Assembly (NCBI GenBank): GCA_036583965.1
Contig: JAZBQD010000015.1
Coordinates: forward strand, 73,267,830 to 73,331,829
Source: Prunella strophiata
Taxonomy: Eukaryota; Chordata; Aves; Passeriformes; Prunellidae
DNA length: 64,000 nucleotides
Direction of reading: 5' to 3'
Shown here one piece after another: positions 27,501-39,557 of this stretch (position 1 is the first letter of the stretch; every line of letters begins with the position of its first letter). The notes under the pieces were generated by a model that was given only the letters and a program-made list of their open reading frames with translations, did no database searches and was not told where the DNA came from. The position numbers and the translations under genes were made by a program.

Positions 27501-29751
27501 CTCCAATAACTTTAACAGCCTCAACTGGCTTTAATTTGTTTCTTTAATTTGTTGGTGTCCAAGTGTGTTCCCATTTTGTTCCTTCAACACTAGCATATTC
27601 TTTCTTTCTTCAGTAACTAATGAGTGAAGATACTTAAAGGGATGAAGCAAACATTAAAACACATGGATTTGTCAGTGGGCTGAATATGGTGAAAGTAATG
27701 TGAGAGGACAAGACTGAGACAGGGAAAGTAACACTGGGGCATCTGACAGTTCGGTATCATCAGGTCGAGTGGAAGTAATATGTAACATGCAACTGGTCAG
27801 GTACCCAGTGAAGAGGCATCTTGCAAAAAACTGTTTCCAAAAAGTCACTTGTGATGTTCAAAATGGCATGTTTAATTGCTCGTTGATGACTGGATTGTTG
27901 CACCTCTTTAGCTGGTGCTTAGGAGCTCCTTGAGAGCCAGTAGTTGTGACACTTATTGCTTTGCTCTCAAAGGGCATTAACTTTCTGGAAATAGATTTTA
28001 GAAGGAATGTTCCATGTAAATTTTAAGTGGACTCTTGAACGGTATCCCTACAGTGATGCAAGATGTATTTTAAGAGACTGACTCACTTTTGAAATTCTGC
28101 CAACATTCTGCAAAGAAGAAGATCTGAGTAATATTATGAGTTAGAAAATATGTCTGCAGGGGCAGGTAATAGCAGAGAAATTTTTTCCCTATACAATATA
28201 TCTCCAATAAGCTGGGTGTTGGCTGAGGCTGAGGCTCTATTTCTTCCTAAAGAAGAAAACCAAGGTTTTTTTTCTAGGATTTTTTTTTTTTTCTGAAGAG
28301 ATTTCAGGGTTTTTTGAAATTCGGTTGTTATTCAAAAAGTATGGAAAAGTAAGAAAAACATTTCTCTTTTACTTGAGAAACCCCACTTGTAAATACAGTC
28401 TAAGCAGACTATAGAGTTTCAGATGAAAACTAATATGAAAACTACTCAAGCCAGTGAAACAAAAAAGTAAAGTGATGTCAGTTAAACTAAATTGTGAAAT
28501 TTACCTCAAATTTTCTATTTCTGCCAGGCTTGAAGTAGAAGTAGAAAACAGTTTTATTTTACATGTTCTGTATTAAAGCAGAAGCATAGCTAATATTACC
28601 AGTGCCAGCTGCTACCAGCATAACTACCACTGTGTGCAGTTTTGGATGTGCATCCTGTCCAAGTACTGGCCTTCTTCATTTTCCTGAGCTCTGGGCTGAT
28701 GCAGTTTGTAGCTCCCATGTTGCTGAATGCTATGGGAGAGAAATACACAAAGTTTTGGCTTTGTGACCTATCCAGTGTATGGTTCATAGTTCTTTTGGCT
28801 GTGAAGCCTTATTTTCAATTCAGAATTAGAAAAGGAGAAGACTTTGGTGCTGTACTTCGTGACCCAGAACTGTACCCTAGTTCTTATTAATAAAAAGGAG
28901 AGCTGGGACAGCCTTATTCCCTCTGATAAGATATTTTCATGTCTTCCTCATTTCATTTTGTGTTGAAACCAGTTTAAACATCAGTTTAAATGACTAAGCT
29001 TTCTTAGGCTGTATATCAAAGAAAAAATGTTAATAGTTTTTTATAATAATCACACTGGTTATACAGAAGATGATTCCTGCTGATAATTAGATATTTATTA
29101 CTCAAGACAATGGAAATTGGGATGTAGGGAGAGGTGAGGAGGGGCTAAAGAGTATTTATTGTTTTCCCTACCCATTTGTTATACCTCCAGTTCATGGCCT
29201 CTTTAAGTTCCTCAAAATGAGAATAGTCTTCATGGAATTGTTGACATTTTGGCTTTGAACTTCTTGAAGTCTTATGCAGTGGTGTGGAAAACTGACAAAA
29301 TTGTAGTCTGTATGTCAAGATTTGCTCTATGTACACAAAATGTGTGGGTAGGGAAGCAAGATGAAAAGTTGAACCAGTGTGTGGCTTGTGGTGTTTAGGT
29401 TCTGCACCAAGATATGTTGGGTTGGCAATTTCAGGTGTTCTTTATCAGGTGGCATATGTGTATCAGCTGCCTAAATAAAATTTTCCAGAATTCTGGTTGT
29501 GTTTGGAAGCTTATGTCAACATTAGGTTTGAGCCTATTACTGTGAAGGGAAGTCTGGTTCTGTTAAGAGTAACTCAACTTTCTTCAACACATTAAATGAT
29601 CTAGGAGCACTGTGAGAACTTGGTGAAAGCCACAGGAACCAATGTTGTGAGTGCTTTCAATTGTCTGGCAGTAGAAATGTCTCTTCAGAGACAAACAGTA
29701 GAAATGTGTCTCTCTAGGCAGCTGTAGAAGCCTAGAAGGGTAAGTATCTAA

Positions 29752-30436
29752 TGTGTATTAGTACAAATCAACACCAACAGCCAGATAGCTATGGAGCCAA
29801 ACAAGGATTGTTGAGAAAGAACAGGGTGTGGTTGGAGAAGGGGGCCACATGGAGGTAGGGCAGCACTTTCCAAGGACAAACGTCCTTGTTCTAGCTTCAG
29901 GAGATAAGCACAACACACAGGAATGAGGCTGAGAAGGAGGCATGGACTGTAAGGAGAGGTCAAGACTACCCAAGACCATCCCCAAAGCCCTTCAACCCAT
30001 TTCCAGAAAAATCTGGAGGAGTGTACTGTGATGATAACTACTTTGCATAGAAAGCAAGAAACTTATCTCCAGGATGGGGAAAACTTAACTATAAAACAAG
30101 TGAAGTCTGTGCTCATGTGCTCCTCAAGACCCTAGATATCCCAGCTAGATTAACACTGAAGCCAGGACTGGTGATCCCTTTTTTTCTCTTCCTTCCTCAC
30201 TCTCTCCCTCCCTCTAATTCATCTCTCTTCCCTTTCACCCTATCTCTTTATTCAATATATCTACTGCCATGAGCTTATGTAGGAAGTCAGGGTCTGACAT
30301 ACCAATTTCCATGCCAAGTGTGTAATTACTAATAAAACTTTTAAAGTTTTTGTGGACCTTCTGACTTTTGCCTTCCTTTCAGCCACAAATATCTGAATCT
30401 TAGGTGCCCCCATCCCCTTAAAGGTGGGATGCCACA
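29752..30436 (+). mobile_element. Solitary LTR-like element
   Basis: About 685 bp beginning TGTG and ending CACA, with promoter-like and terminator-like parts in LTR order: TATAAAA at 30090-30096, a long pyrimidine-rich stretch at 30177-30250, and AATAAA at 30331-30336 followed by a T/G-rich region. No internal retroviral genes and no clear target-site duplication are visible. I propose an old endogenous-retrovirus solo LTR; family not recognised. Confidence 0.45.
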
Positions 30437-33400
30437 GTGGGTTGACAGTTAATAAGGAAGGCTTCCAAGGAAACCAGATCTTAATTGTTTGGGTGCTTCC
30501 TTGGTCACTTTAGTGCCTATGTATAGTTTGGTAGGGCAGGCCTTGTTTTTCTTGTTTTAGCCTAGCTTTAGCAGATTGAATCTCTGTATGTCTAGGATAG
30601 CTTAGTTTGGCAAATTCTCGTTTGACTGTATCACGAGAGGAACAATAAAAATAAGTTCTTATGATCTTTTAAGTCTAAACAAAAATGTGTTAAACTGAAA
30701 TAGGATGAACTAAACAGCAGCTGCTGCTATTATACAGTTGCTGTATAAGCTAAAGGTGTAGAAGGTGCTAACAGTTCAGATTGTATTAAAGTGTGAAAGA
30801 TGTATCAAACCATAACAGAAGGAAAGGACTGGAGTCTCTGATTTGGCTTCAGTGTGTCCAGTGGGTTTGTGTTTGCAAGATTAACCTTAAGCTTGCTGCT
30901 GGTCTTGCTGGCTGATAGGTGCATATGTGACAAAGCTGCTGTTGAGATGCTGGAACTCTCTGGAGCAGTCAGTAGTAACATTGTCAAGTCCGTAAGTGGC
31001 CGGTTCTGGAAAAATGAAGTCCTTTTTGAATAAAGAGAAGATAAATATCCAAACCCCAACTCTTCCCCTGGCAGAAATCTGGGTGGTTTATATTTATTTA
31101 TTTTTAATTTTACTGTTTTTTACTGGAGTTCTTTGGACTATCTCACTGCTATGTTTCTGGGCTCTAAGATCTCTCACACAAAACAGAAAAGCTATGCACC
31201 CTCGTCCTCGGTGCTCTATATGTACCATTAATGCTAGACAGAATTCTTACTGGGGTTTAAATAGAATGGTTTAGAATGGAGTTTGTAAAGCAATGCTGTT
31301 TATCAACTGAGTGTAAGAAGGAATGATGGATACAGGCAAGAGGTACAAAATCCTAATTTTGTAAGTGTGCTTTCCACCTGTTCATAGTCCATAGATTCCG
31401 TTGTAATGGATTTAAGTTTCAAACAGGCTTTAATGTGTCCTGTAAGCAGGTGCCTTTTCATTTTTGCATACATCAGAGAATTTTGTGTTAAATCCATTGT
31501 TTTAAAAGGAATTGTTGGCTGTTTAGTTCAGCTGGGAGTTTATGTAGGTTATCTAAAGGTTATCTTGATGACTTCCAGCAGTGTGTTGAAAGGTGCATTC
31601 TGACTATAGGTGAATAAAAATGCAGATGCACTATTGCATTCACTTGTTTTACAAATTTTCCAGCCTTTATAAATTAATATTCCTGTAGGTCTAGTATAGT
31701 ATGATTTTTTTTTTTCCTCAGTGGAATTTCAGGAGTTTTCCAGTTGCAATACAACAGTTGTAAGCCAAGGGGGAAAAATTGCTAATAATTCACATAGAAA
31801 CTCTTGGGGGTGGATTATATTTGAGTGAAGCTCAAAGGTAGGTGTATGGTTTCTCCTTGTGTCCTGTTTCCTGTTTCAAACTCCCTTTGAAATGGAGTTT
31901 GTTTTTATTCAGATGTATCTTTGTGTAAGAATTTGTCATGTTGAAATAGCTTTGTGGATTGCTTTTGATCAGGTCTGAGCCTCTCAGTTGACTGGTGAAA
32001 GCTGGGATAGTGGAGTTGATATCTCTCTTCCAGGAGTTAAAATATTTTTTTCAAACCTCTATTTGCCTTAAGCAGTCTTGGATTCCACAAAGTGTGGGTA
32101 TGGGCTAAAAAACTCCCAATTTATTAATCAATAAGTGGGCGTTAAGAACAAAATCAACCAGTCCAATCAGTGACAATTATGTTGGAGAACTGTGAAGTCC
32201 TTTTTTAACTGGATAACCTTTTCCATTGATGCAGTGGCATGAGTTGGGTGCTCTAACATATCAGAAAAAAATGAAAGCATCTTTCAGTTCTTGTCAGTCT
32301 GATTGCATTGCTGTTAGCCTGTCTAAAAAGATTTGTTCTCTGTAGGCTTGCTTACAGTACATGCATAATTTAATAAAATGGTGCAACTGGCACAGCTGAG
32401 AGCCAATCTGCACACAGAGGCTGAACTGACCCTTGGCTCTTGATGCACCTGATACCACTAGAACTGCATTTACATTACAGGCTGTACTTTGTGCTTAATT
32501 GATGAGTGTGGAATGAGTCTACATAGTTGTCAAGTCAACCCCATTCCGGATGTCTTTAGAAGTCCCTTAAAGTAGACAGTTCAGAGAAGAGTGTGTACTT
32601 GGAAAAATAGGGATCCCTTTGTAAATGTGAGGAAATGATTCCAAGAATACATGAAAGTTCAGTATTTTACTGCCATAAAAACATAGGAAAATACTCTTGT
32701 TCCTGGCTTAAATCTCACATCTCCTCCCCCACCCCCCAAACCAAGCAAATAAACAAAAACCCAAAACAAAATCAGATCTTTACTCTTTGAGTATTACATC
32801 TTGAACATGAGCTAATATTTGATAAGGCAGAGGATACCAAAGGCATTTTATCTTAATTTTTTTTTTTTTAATTCAACCTAAGATTTAGTTAGTGTAGTGG
32901 AACATTTCTAGGTATGTGTGCAGAGAATTTTGCATGTTTGAGACATTTTCTTTGAAAAACTGGGAGAGAATTATGTAGAACTTTCTAAGTCTACACAGAA
33001 TTGTTAAGCATTAGTGATACATACTGATCAGGCACGCAGAGCTGAATGTTAGATTGTATGTTGTGGTTGGCATTTCACGCTCCAAAATTAGTCTCTCAAA
33101 GTTCATTTTAAGTGTTCTGCATGGTACATTTTTCAAGGTTTTAAAGAACTTAGTTAATGTAATTTTTACCTCTAGTCATAAATTCATTTTCTCTGAGTAG
33201 GAGCTTCACACAGAAATTCATGTTTAACTTCATCTCTGTTGCAAAGCATACCTTTTGCCAAGAGGGGTTTTTTTGGGTGCAGGGTGGGGAAGAGAAGTCA
33301 TAAATTGTTATTATACTACACCTCTGTTCTTGCTACAAGTAGCCAACTTTAAGTTAGTTTATCTCCTTATCTGTTTAAGACAAACAAACAAACCTTTGCT

Positions 33401-35699
33401 AATTTCCCTGAAACACATCCAGAGACAATGTCATTGCAATTTGATCTGAAATTTACAATAAAAATAGTTCAAACATTAAACAAAGGAAGCTTTAAAGGGA
33501 GAGACATCATTGAGAGATTCAACTGCAATATTACAAAAAGCGCTGCCATTATCACTTGGCACTTTAAAGTAATGCTGTAGAATTAATAAAGAATGTTCTG
33601 GTGGCTGATGTTAACTTTCAATGTTAAATATATGGCACCTCAATGGGATAGAAATGAAATGGCTATTTCAGCTCAATTAAAATATTTGTGATGGTTAAAT
33701 AATGTGTATATTTACACATTATTTGATATCTAAATGCAATTAACCAAATCTTAAGCTTCAGGGTGCTAGAAACATTTAATGTGAGAAACAAGGTCAACAT
33801 TTATAGCATTCTTAAAGTTGACAAACCAGTTTTAGAAAATGAGTTATTATCAACACATTTTTAAGTCAGGTCTGATATTGATGTTTAAAAAGATTTTAGC
33901 TGCACAGAAGCCATATTTCCAGTTATATAACTTCTGCAGAGAGAGATGCATTTCAATGGCAGATGAAATTGATTTTTTTAAAAAATAAATCAAATAAATG
34001 TTTGTGACTGACTTGGTGGACTGACCTTCTTAATGTGAATCATTGTCATTTTTATGGAAAATAAATGAAATGAGGTTAGTTGCAAGTGGATGAAGAGGAA
34101 AGCTAGATAGTGGAAACTTCTCTGCTGAAATAGAAGGTTTCAAGTATGCAGAAATTGGAGGTGCCTAACCTGAAAGTTCATCATTAAACAAAGATACTAT
34201 TTCTTGCAGGCAGGATTGTTGTGCAGAGGTGACCCAATAGTTAGCTGTCAGTTCCCAAGGAATGCAACTTAACTGCTTAGTTCCCCATCACCTGAGCATT
34301 ATAGGTGAGGATAATGTAATCTGTTGGCTTGTCATTACACTTCTGTAGACTTGAAATGGATCAGTCTGTCAAATCAGGTAAGCAGAATGCAGATACTGGT
34401 GACTACCTCTGTTTAACTGGCAGTTTACAGTGTAGAAACCTCTGCAACAGAGCCACTGGAGTAAGGGAGAAGAGCTCCCTTCCTTTGCTTTGGGCCAGAG
34501 CCTACAGTTACTGCATTGTAGGGATTGCCCCATGATGGAAAAAGCTTCCTTTAAAATACTATACTGAGAAGTTTTATGCTAAGATGGTCTCTTGAGAGGA
34601 TGCAAAAAGTTGAGTAGTGAAAGGAGACATTGCATTAAAATGTAATGCAAAACAATACATTTTTGTAGTGTTTAGAACTGTAATAGTATCACTTAACTGA
34701 CTTCCAAAAATTGATATAAGTAATTTTTCATGCGTGGTGATTTGAAGGGTTTTACCACCTGAAGTCTGCTACCATGTGTTCTCTGTGATAAACAAGCCTT
34801 CCAGATATAAATTAGTTTGGGTATTTGCTCACCTGCAATACGGAAGGATTTTCCCAAAACTGAATTGCAGTATTTGGAAGATTGAAGTTTCTCTCCTGTG
34901 TTGGCAAGTCAAACCACTTGAATCAAGTGCAGCTAAATTTATCACAATCATAATAGCTGAAAATGCTGTAGTAAGCAGAAGCATTTGTGAATTATGTTTT
35001 CTGTGATACCTGCACTGATTAATGCCGTGTGATTAATTAGGAATGGCAGTATCACGACTGATCCCTCTTGGGCTACTATTGCTGTTTCATATATAGGAGA
35101 AGTAGAAGTCACTGTGGTCAAAAACCAAAACAAATGCTGAGTTCAGCACCTGACTTCAGTTGTCTTTATTTAAAGAAGAAAGTGGTTTCACGTATTTGGC
35201 AAAATCCCTTTTAGAAGCTGTTTTACTTTGCTTCCAGTCAGGGAAGATAGATGTGTTCCTGGAAAGATGATTTATTGTGGGCTGTAGTTTGCAAGCATAG
35301 CACTTTTCATCTAACCGTCCATTATGCTTATTGTATTTCTCAGCCTCCCAAGTAGAATGCCTTATTTGTCTGAAAATTCACTACAATTCCCCTAACAGGC
35401 TATGACTGTATCTGTTGGATTTTTGGCTTGTTATACCTTAAATATCCAAAAAGGGCACAAATAACTTTTCATACATGCACCTCCAGGATTGGCTGGTTTT
35501 CTTGGATAGAGTGTTCAAAATTACAGAGAGCTGCTGTTCTCTCTGTTAACCTTTGGCAGAAGATTACTAAAGGGAAGTGGATGCAAGTGGCTGAACTGTT
35601 GAGTTTCCACTGACAGGAGTAAATAATCCTAGAGTAGTTAATAATGTTTTACTACAACCTTACAGTTTTGAACTAGATGACCAGTTAGCTCAAAATTTA
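30437..35699. other. Unique sequence with an AT-rich conserved-element candidate
   Basis: No gene supported. 33480-34060 is AT-rich, free of repeats and dense in TAATT/ATTTA-type homeodomain-like motifs, with a perfect inverted repeat at 33697-33724; this texture is typical of vertebrate developmental enhancers. Confidence 0.45.
33697..33724. repeat. Perfect 12-bp inverted repeat, 4-bp loop
   Basis: aaataatgtgta, tatt, tacacattattt. It lies inside an AT-rich segment that looks like a conserved noncoding element. Confidence 0.85.
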
Positions 35700-35721
35700 A
35701 TTGTTGAAAACATGGCTATGA

Positions 35722-35727
35722 TTTAAT
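35722..35727 (-). other. ATTAAA polyadenylation signal candidate of the antisense gene
   Basis: tttaat on the + strand reads ATTAAA on the - strand, the commonest variant of the poly(A) signal, about 85 nt after the TAA of the last exon. A short 3' UTR would end near 35700. Confidence 0.4.
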
Positions 35728-35812
35728 GGTCAATAAAAGAATTTTTTGATCTTCTTCATATGCTTACAATGCTAGTGTTTCCTCTGTCACTTTTTTTTTT
35801 TCAGAGATCAAT

Positions 35813-36012
35813 TTATAGGCCTGTGATACTGTTGGCATTTAACTGTGCCAGTCTGTTGCCAGTATTGCCAATCAATCTATGTCTGTTTAACAACTTGCTG
35901 CAATCACCTGGATTTTTAACAGGAAGGTTAATAGTGTGATAAATACATGGGGTTTTCTGGGATGATTCACCATTTCCTCTAATTGTTCCCTGTTTTAAGC
36001 ATAAGCTTGTTT
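35813..36012 (-). CDS. Antisense gene, last coding exon with stop
   Basis: The acceptor is excellent (ttgttatattcttatttgcttacccag). Entered in phase 1, it is open for 65 codons to TAA at 35813. It reads TSLCLKQGTIRGNGESSQK, then CIYHTINLPVKNPGDCSKLL, and ends RLAQLNANSITGL. An ATTAAA lies about 85 nt past the stop. A possible donor after KNP (CCAG|gtgatt) is present inside; if used, the tail would differ. Confidence 0.58.
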
Positions 36013-36230
36013 CTGGGTAAGCAAATAAGAATATAACAATGAGAAATATGTTTAGGAAAGGTATTTCTAGGGTGCTTAGTGGATAACTGTAGAAAGCTGG
36101 TCTGTAGACTTGAACTGTTGGAACAGGCTTGTGGAAACTGAACAGCAACAAGTAATGTCTCCATGCACAATGAAATGGTCATGTTGTACTTTTCTTGCCA
36201 GGTCCAAAGATAAAATAGACTTTTGGAGCA

Positions 36231-36358
36231 ATCGGTTCACGGGGAAAGCTCTTGAGACAATGAATTAGGGGATCTCCAAGAAAGTTTAGGAGTTTAGCAG
36301 TCAGTTCAAGGGGAAAGCTCTTGAGACAATGAATTAGGGGATCTCCAAGAAAGTTTAG
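36231..36358. repeat. 69-bp period tandem duplication
   Basis: 36231-36289 and 36300-36358 are two copies with a 69-bp period. The 49-bp core (36241-36289 and 36310-36358) is identical and the ten bases before it differ at three or four positions. Because 69 is a multiple of three, the - strand frame shows a 23-residue repeat (NFLGDPLIHCLKSFP twice), but this is not supported as coding. Confidence 0.9.
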
Positions 36359-36599
36359 TTTATCTACAGAAAAAATGCTAGGTAGCAGTGCAAAGGAAAG
36401 CAAATGTCCAGCTAGACTTGAAATAAGAGGTGAACATTGAGGGCCACAAGTAGTGCTGCTGCAACATTAACAAAAGGAGAATAAAGAAGGAAAAAGTGGG
36501 GTGGATGGTTTAGTTTCCTGATGCAGAGGTGGAGTTCCTCAAAGCCTTCTGTTGCCACCACCAAGATCTACCAGGTGTTTGTACCTACAAAGAGGATTC

Positions 36600-37225
36600 G
36601 GGGAGGAGAGGATCAACCAATAGTAGGATTGCTGCAGCGTGGGGACTGGGTGGTTGGTAGCAGCTCTCTATAGAAATTGCTGGCTGTCCTGTTTGACAGT
36701 AGGCTCAAGATGAGCCAGCAGTGTGCTCTGGCAGTGAGGAAGGGTAACAGTGTCCTGGGCTGTGTCCACAAGAAGTTAGCTAGTAGTAGATTGTGACTAT
36801 CAGTTTTCACACAGTATTCACCATCTGGAATATTGTGTTAAATCCAGCTGGTGAGCCACCAACATTGTTGGATTGGACACGTTACCATGTGAGAAGAGGC
36901 TAAAGTTCAATCTGGAAACCAAGCAGCTTCAGGGATACCTAATCATAACTTTCTCACCCAGAAGGAGGGAACTCAGAAATCAGGTTCTTTATACCTGTAG
37001 TGGGAGGAACAAGAAACCTTCATGAGCTGAAACATGGCAGGTTTTCACTACAAGGGTAATTGAGCTCTGGAAGAAGTCACCCAGAGAGGGTGTGGAATAT
37101 GGCCCTGGGAGATTTCCAAGACTCAACTGCATTAAACCCTGAGCAACCTAGCCTGACCTCAGAGCTGATCCTGCTTTGAGCAGGAGACTGAGCTGTGAGC
37201 CTCTGAGCCATTCTGTGTTTGGAGC
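36600..37225 (+). mobile_element. CR1 LINE fragment, sense
   Basis: Contains degenerate CR1 ORF2 C-terminal and 3' UTR sequence: gcagtgaggaagggtaacag, the subfamily-typical passage around acatggcaggttttcacta, and near the end ctgacctcagagctgatcct followed by ctttgagcaggag. It lies in the last intron of the antisense gene candidate, in opposite orientation to it. Confidence 0.75.
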
Positions 37226-38205
37226 CAGGATCCATATCACACAGAGCCAGTGGGAACTGCTTTGGCTTTCAGGGTCCTAAAATGTTCCAGGTACCCTTGT
37301 TAGTTACTGGAGAATTTTTGGATTACTTATTTCAAGTCTCAAGCTTCTGTTCTCTTAAAGGGTATAAAACGAATTTGAATATTCATTGACATTTAATGCT
37401 TTTGAGTAAGAATGTACTGAGAATTAAATTCAAATAAGATTTAATATTTGAAAAAGGATGTGCAGAATGAGAATTGTTTCTATGACTAGTAGAAAGTGTA
37501 CCTGTTATCCCCAAATCCAATTCTTGTTTATGCGATCACGTAAACTAAAAAGAATGATTTAGAAATTTTATTGGGAGAAACGGAGTAAATTCTAACTTGA
37601 TGATTTAATACTACAATGATGCTTCAAGAAAAAATAGAAAACTAGCATGGGGATGAGACTATGAAAGGATAGAGAAAATGAGGGCAGTGGTCAGTTTATA
37701 GCTTCACCACGTGTGCGGCTCTTTCGCTAGGTATGCAGGCTGTTGCAACAGGATGTGGGTTTGTGCCTTGGAACTTGTCTGTGTGTGCTGGGGGGTGAGT
37801 GAGCGGCTGGTGGTGGTCTCTCAGGGCTCCAGGCAGACACAGCTGGGCTCCTTCCTCCCTGTCCCCATGGCGTGAGCACCCAGGCTGTGCCAGGCAGTTG
37901 CTGGGTAGAAGTGAATAGTTGCAGGCCTGGCCCAAATGTGCCTGCCATTGCAAATGAAAGAGTTTGCTATGTGATCCGTGTTTAGCTTGGAGTTAGGTAG
38001 TGTGTATTAGACTCTCTTTTTTTTTCCCAATTCTTTGGGGGAAAATAGTTTCTTTGATAGGTTTGCCCACATGATGTTGGCAAGGCCAGCTGTAGTACTA
38101 CACAGATAGTTACTGGCCTGTCACAGTGAGCTGCATTCATGTTCAGCATTAAACCCTGGCACCCTGTTCTAAGTTGAATTGCTTGCATAGTTGGCATAGT
38201 CTTAC

Positions 38206-38298
38206 TTGAAGTAATTGCTGATGTATGGAGCAGTGTTTCATGGTAAAACACTCTTTCAAGTGCTTGAGTCATGGTAGAGGTATGTTGTCTGGAAACTG
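38206..38298 (-). CDS. Antisense gene, exon g (phase 1 to 1)
   Basis: Acceptor aaggaatctctttcag and donor TTCAA|gtaaga are both close to consensus. The 93-nt segment is open in phase 1: VSRQHTSTMTQ then ALERVFYHETLLHTSAITS. It can follow exon e directly (exon f skipped) or exon f if a phase-1 donor is used there. The exit A joins AA of the last exon to give Lys. Confidence 0.57.
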
Positions 38299-38358
38299 CT
38301 GAAAGAGATTCCTTGTTGGTTTCCTTTGTACTCTCATTTCCTGAAGAAGAATGGGGGG

Positions 38359-38364
38359 TTTATT
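38359..38364 (-). other. AATAAA polyadenylation signal candidate after exon f
   Basis: tttatt on the + strand reads AATAAA on the - strand, about 290 nt beyond the stop of exon f and upstream of exon g. It would end a short isoform using exon f. Confidence 0.35.
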
Positions 38365-38651
38365 AATTTTCTTTTTGTGTAGACTGACATGGAATTGTGG
38401 TGGCCCTCAGCTAGGACAGGCTGTGTCCTAGGTTAGTTGGGAAAGGTATTAGTGCTGTGGATTGACACGCTGACTGTGACACAGATCAAATGCTTTCCCC
38501 TTTGTGTAGCTGACTGCCAGTGACACACTTTCCGATACATGCATCAGGAAGCATTCTGCTACATGATGAGCACAGGAAAATAATAGGAGATACTTTCTTG
38601 ATTTGCTTAGAAAAGGTTTTTCTTAGTTATATCAATTTTCTTTTTTATGAG

Positions 38652-38953
38652 CTAATATGCTGTTAACTGCTGTAACAAAATCACGCTGCTTTGTTTGGAA
38701 GTCCTGGAAACCAAAGGCAGGGTTTGCAAAGTATTGGCAGTTATCTGGCTTGTTCTTAATTTTGCTGTATAAGTTATTAAACAAGTCTGTGGAAGACCAG
38801 TGCTAACAGGAGGCTGGAGTCTTTGTCTGCCAAAATACTTCTGTACAGTACAGCAGTAGTATTCCACAGAACAGTGTGAGAGAAAGGACTGTCTTAATTT
38901 GAGGTCATCATCGTAAATGTCTTTGAGTTCTTCAAGCCCTGAAGTGGCAGTGC
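38652..38953 (-). CDS. Antisense gene, exon f, possible alternative last exon
   Basis: Acceptor atatgcttatttgctttaaattag, entered in phase 1 from exon e (C + GC = Arg). It is open for 99 codons to a TAG at 38652, beginning TATSGLEELKDIYDDDLKLR, a plausible continuation of the coiled coil, then a Cys/Tyr-containing stretch and a Ser/Thr/Gln-rich tail. No good phase-1 donor is visible (best options GTACTG or GTCTTC), while an AATAAA lies about 290 nt past the stop on this strand. I therefore favour an alternative terminal exon, though an internal exon with a weak donor remains possible. Confidence 0.45.
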
Positions 38954-39466
38954 CTAATTTAAAGCAAATAAGCATATTACTTATTTCCATGGTGTAAACT
39001 GGGTGACTTAGATAATGCAGAGGCCAAAGCAGAATTCTGCTTTTCCTGAAGCATTAAGACAGCAGCGGGCCTGTGAATAGGGCTTAAACTGTAGCCTGAT
39101 AAGATGTGGCACTTCACAAGAGCTGTCCTGGAGTAGAGAAGTGGAGTAGAGACATTGAGGCAGTTTGCCTGAAATGCTTCAGTTATGGCCTGGATTTCTT
39201 GCGCTAGCGCATGTGCCGCTCTTGGGAAATGACTACAATTTTTACATTATTTTTCTTGTTTTGTCCATGTCAACCCACTCAAATGAGCCAGTTTCTTTTG
39301 TCTGAGTGCAGTAATCCCTCATTCTCCTTGATGGCATTAAGTTTAAATCCATAGGTTATGTTATTCAGGTATGTTGAATTTTGATTAGAGATGTTGAAAG
39401 AATAAAACATTATCTTTAAGGTGAAGTCAGGCAGAATATTTTGTTCTTCAGTGTACTTTATCTTAC

Positions 39467-39557
39467 GTTTTATCATCTGGTGCTGTAGGCACGAGTTGTT
39501 ACTCACCCTACTAATGCTTAGTTTGTTCTTAATTAAATTGTTGATCGAGAGTGTTAT
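39467..39557 (-). CDS. Antisense gene, exon e, coiled-coil continuation (phase 0 to 1)
   Basis: Acceptor acatacctaacatttag (moderate) and donor AAAC|gtaaga. The 91-nt segment is open in phase 0 and reads ITLSINNLIKNKLSISRV, then SNNSCLQHQMIK, continuing the helix of the previous exon. A second, stronger-looking donor inside it (AGG|gtgagt after 39507) would give a 51-nt exon leaving in phase 0, which does not match the next exons. Use of both donors could give a frame-shifting splice choice. Confidence 0.5.

Larger units (their letters stand above)
13650..29740. other. Unique intron-like sequence with homopolymer tracts
   Basis: No supported gene. It contains the T/A tracts listed separately and, at about 25330-25740, a GC- and pyrimidine-rich patch that opens a 123-codon + strand frame I do not recognise. 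An 82-codon + strand frame at 28642-28890, with two hydrophobic stretches and an AATAAA-like string at its stop, is also unassigned. Confidence 0.55.

Noticed and set aside
37700..37905. GC-rich - strand segment with a good acceptor (ttcacttctacccag), possible alternative terminal exon
   Set aside because: Its phase-1 reading stops after about 25 residues of low-complexity-like sequence, and no poly(A) signal was identified; kept only as a possibility.
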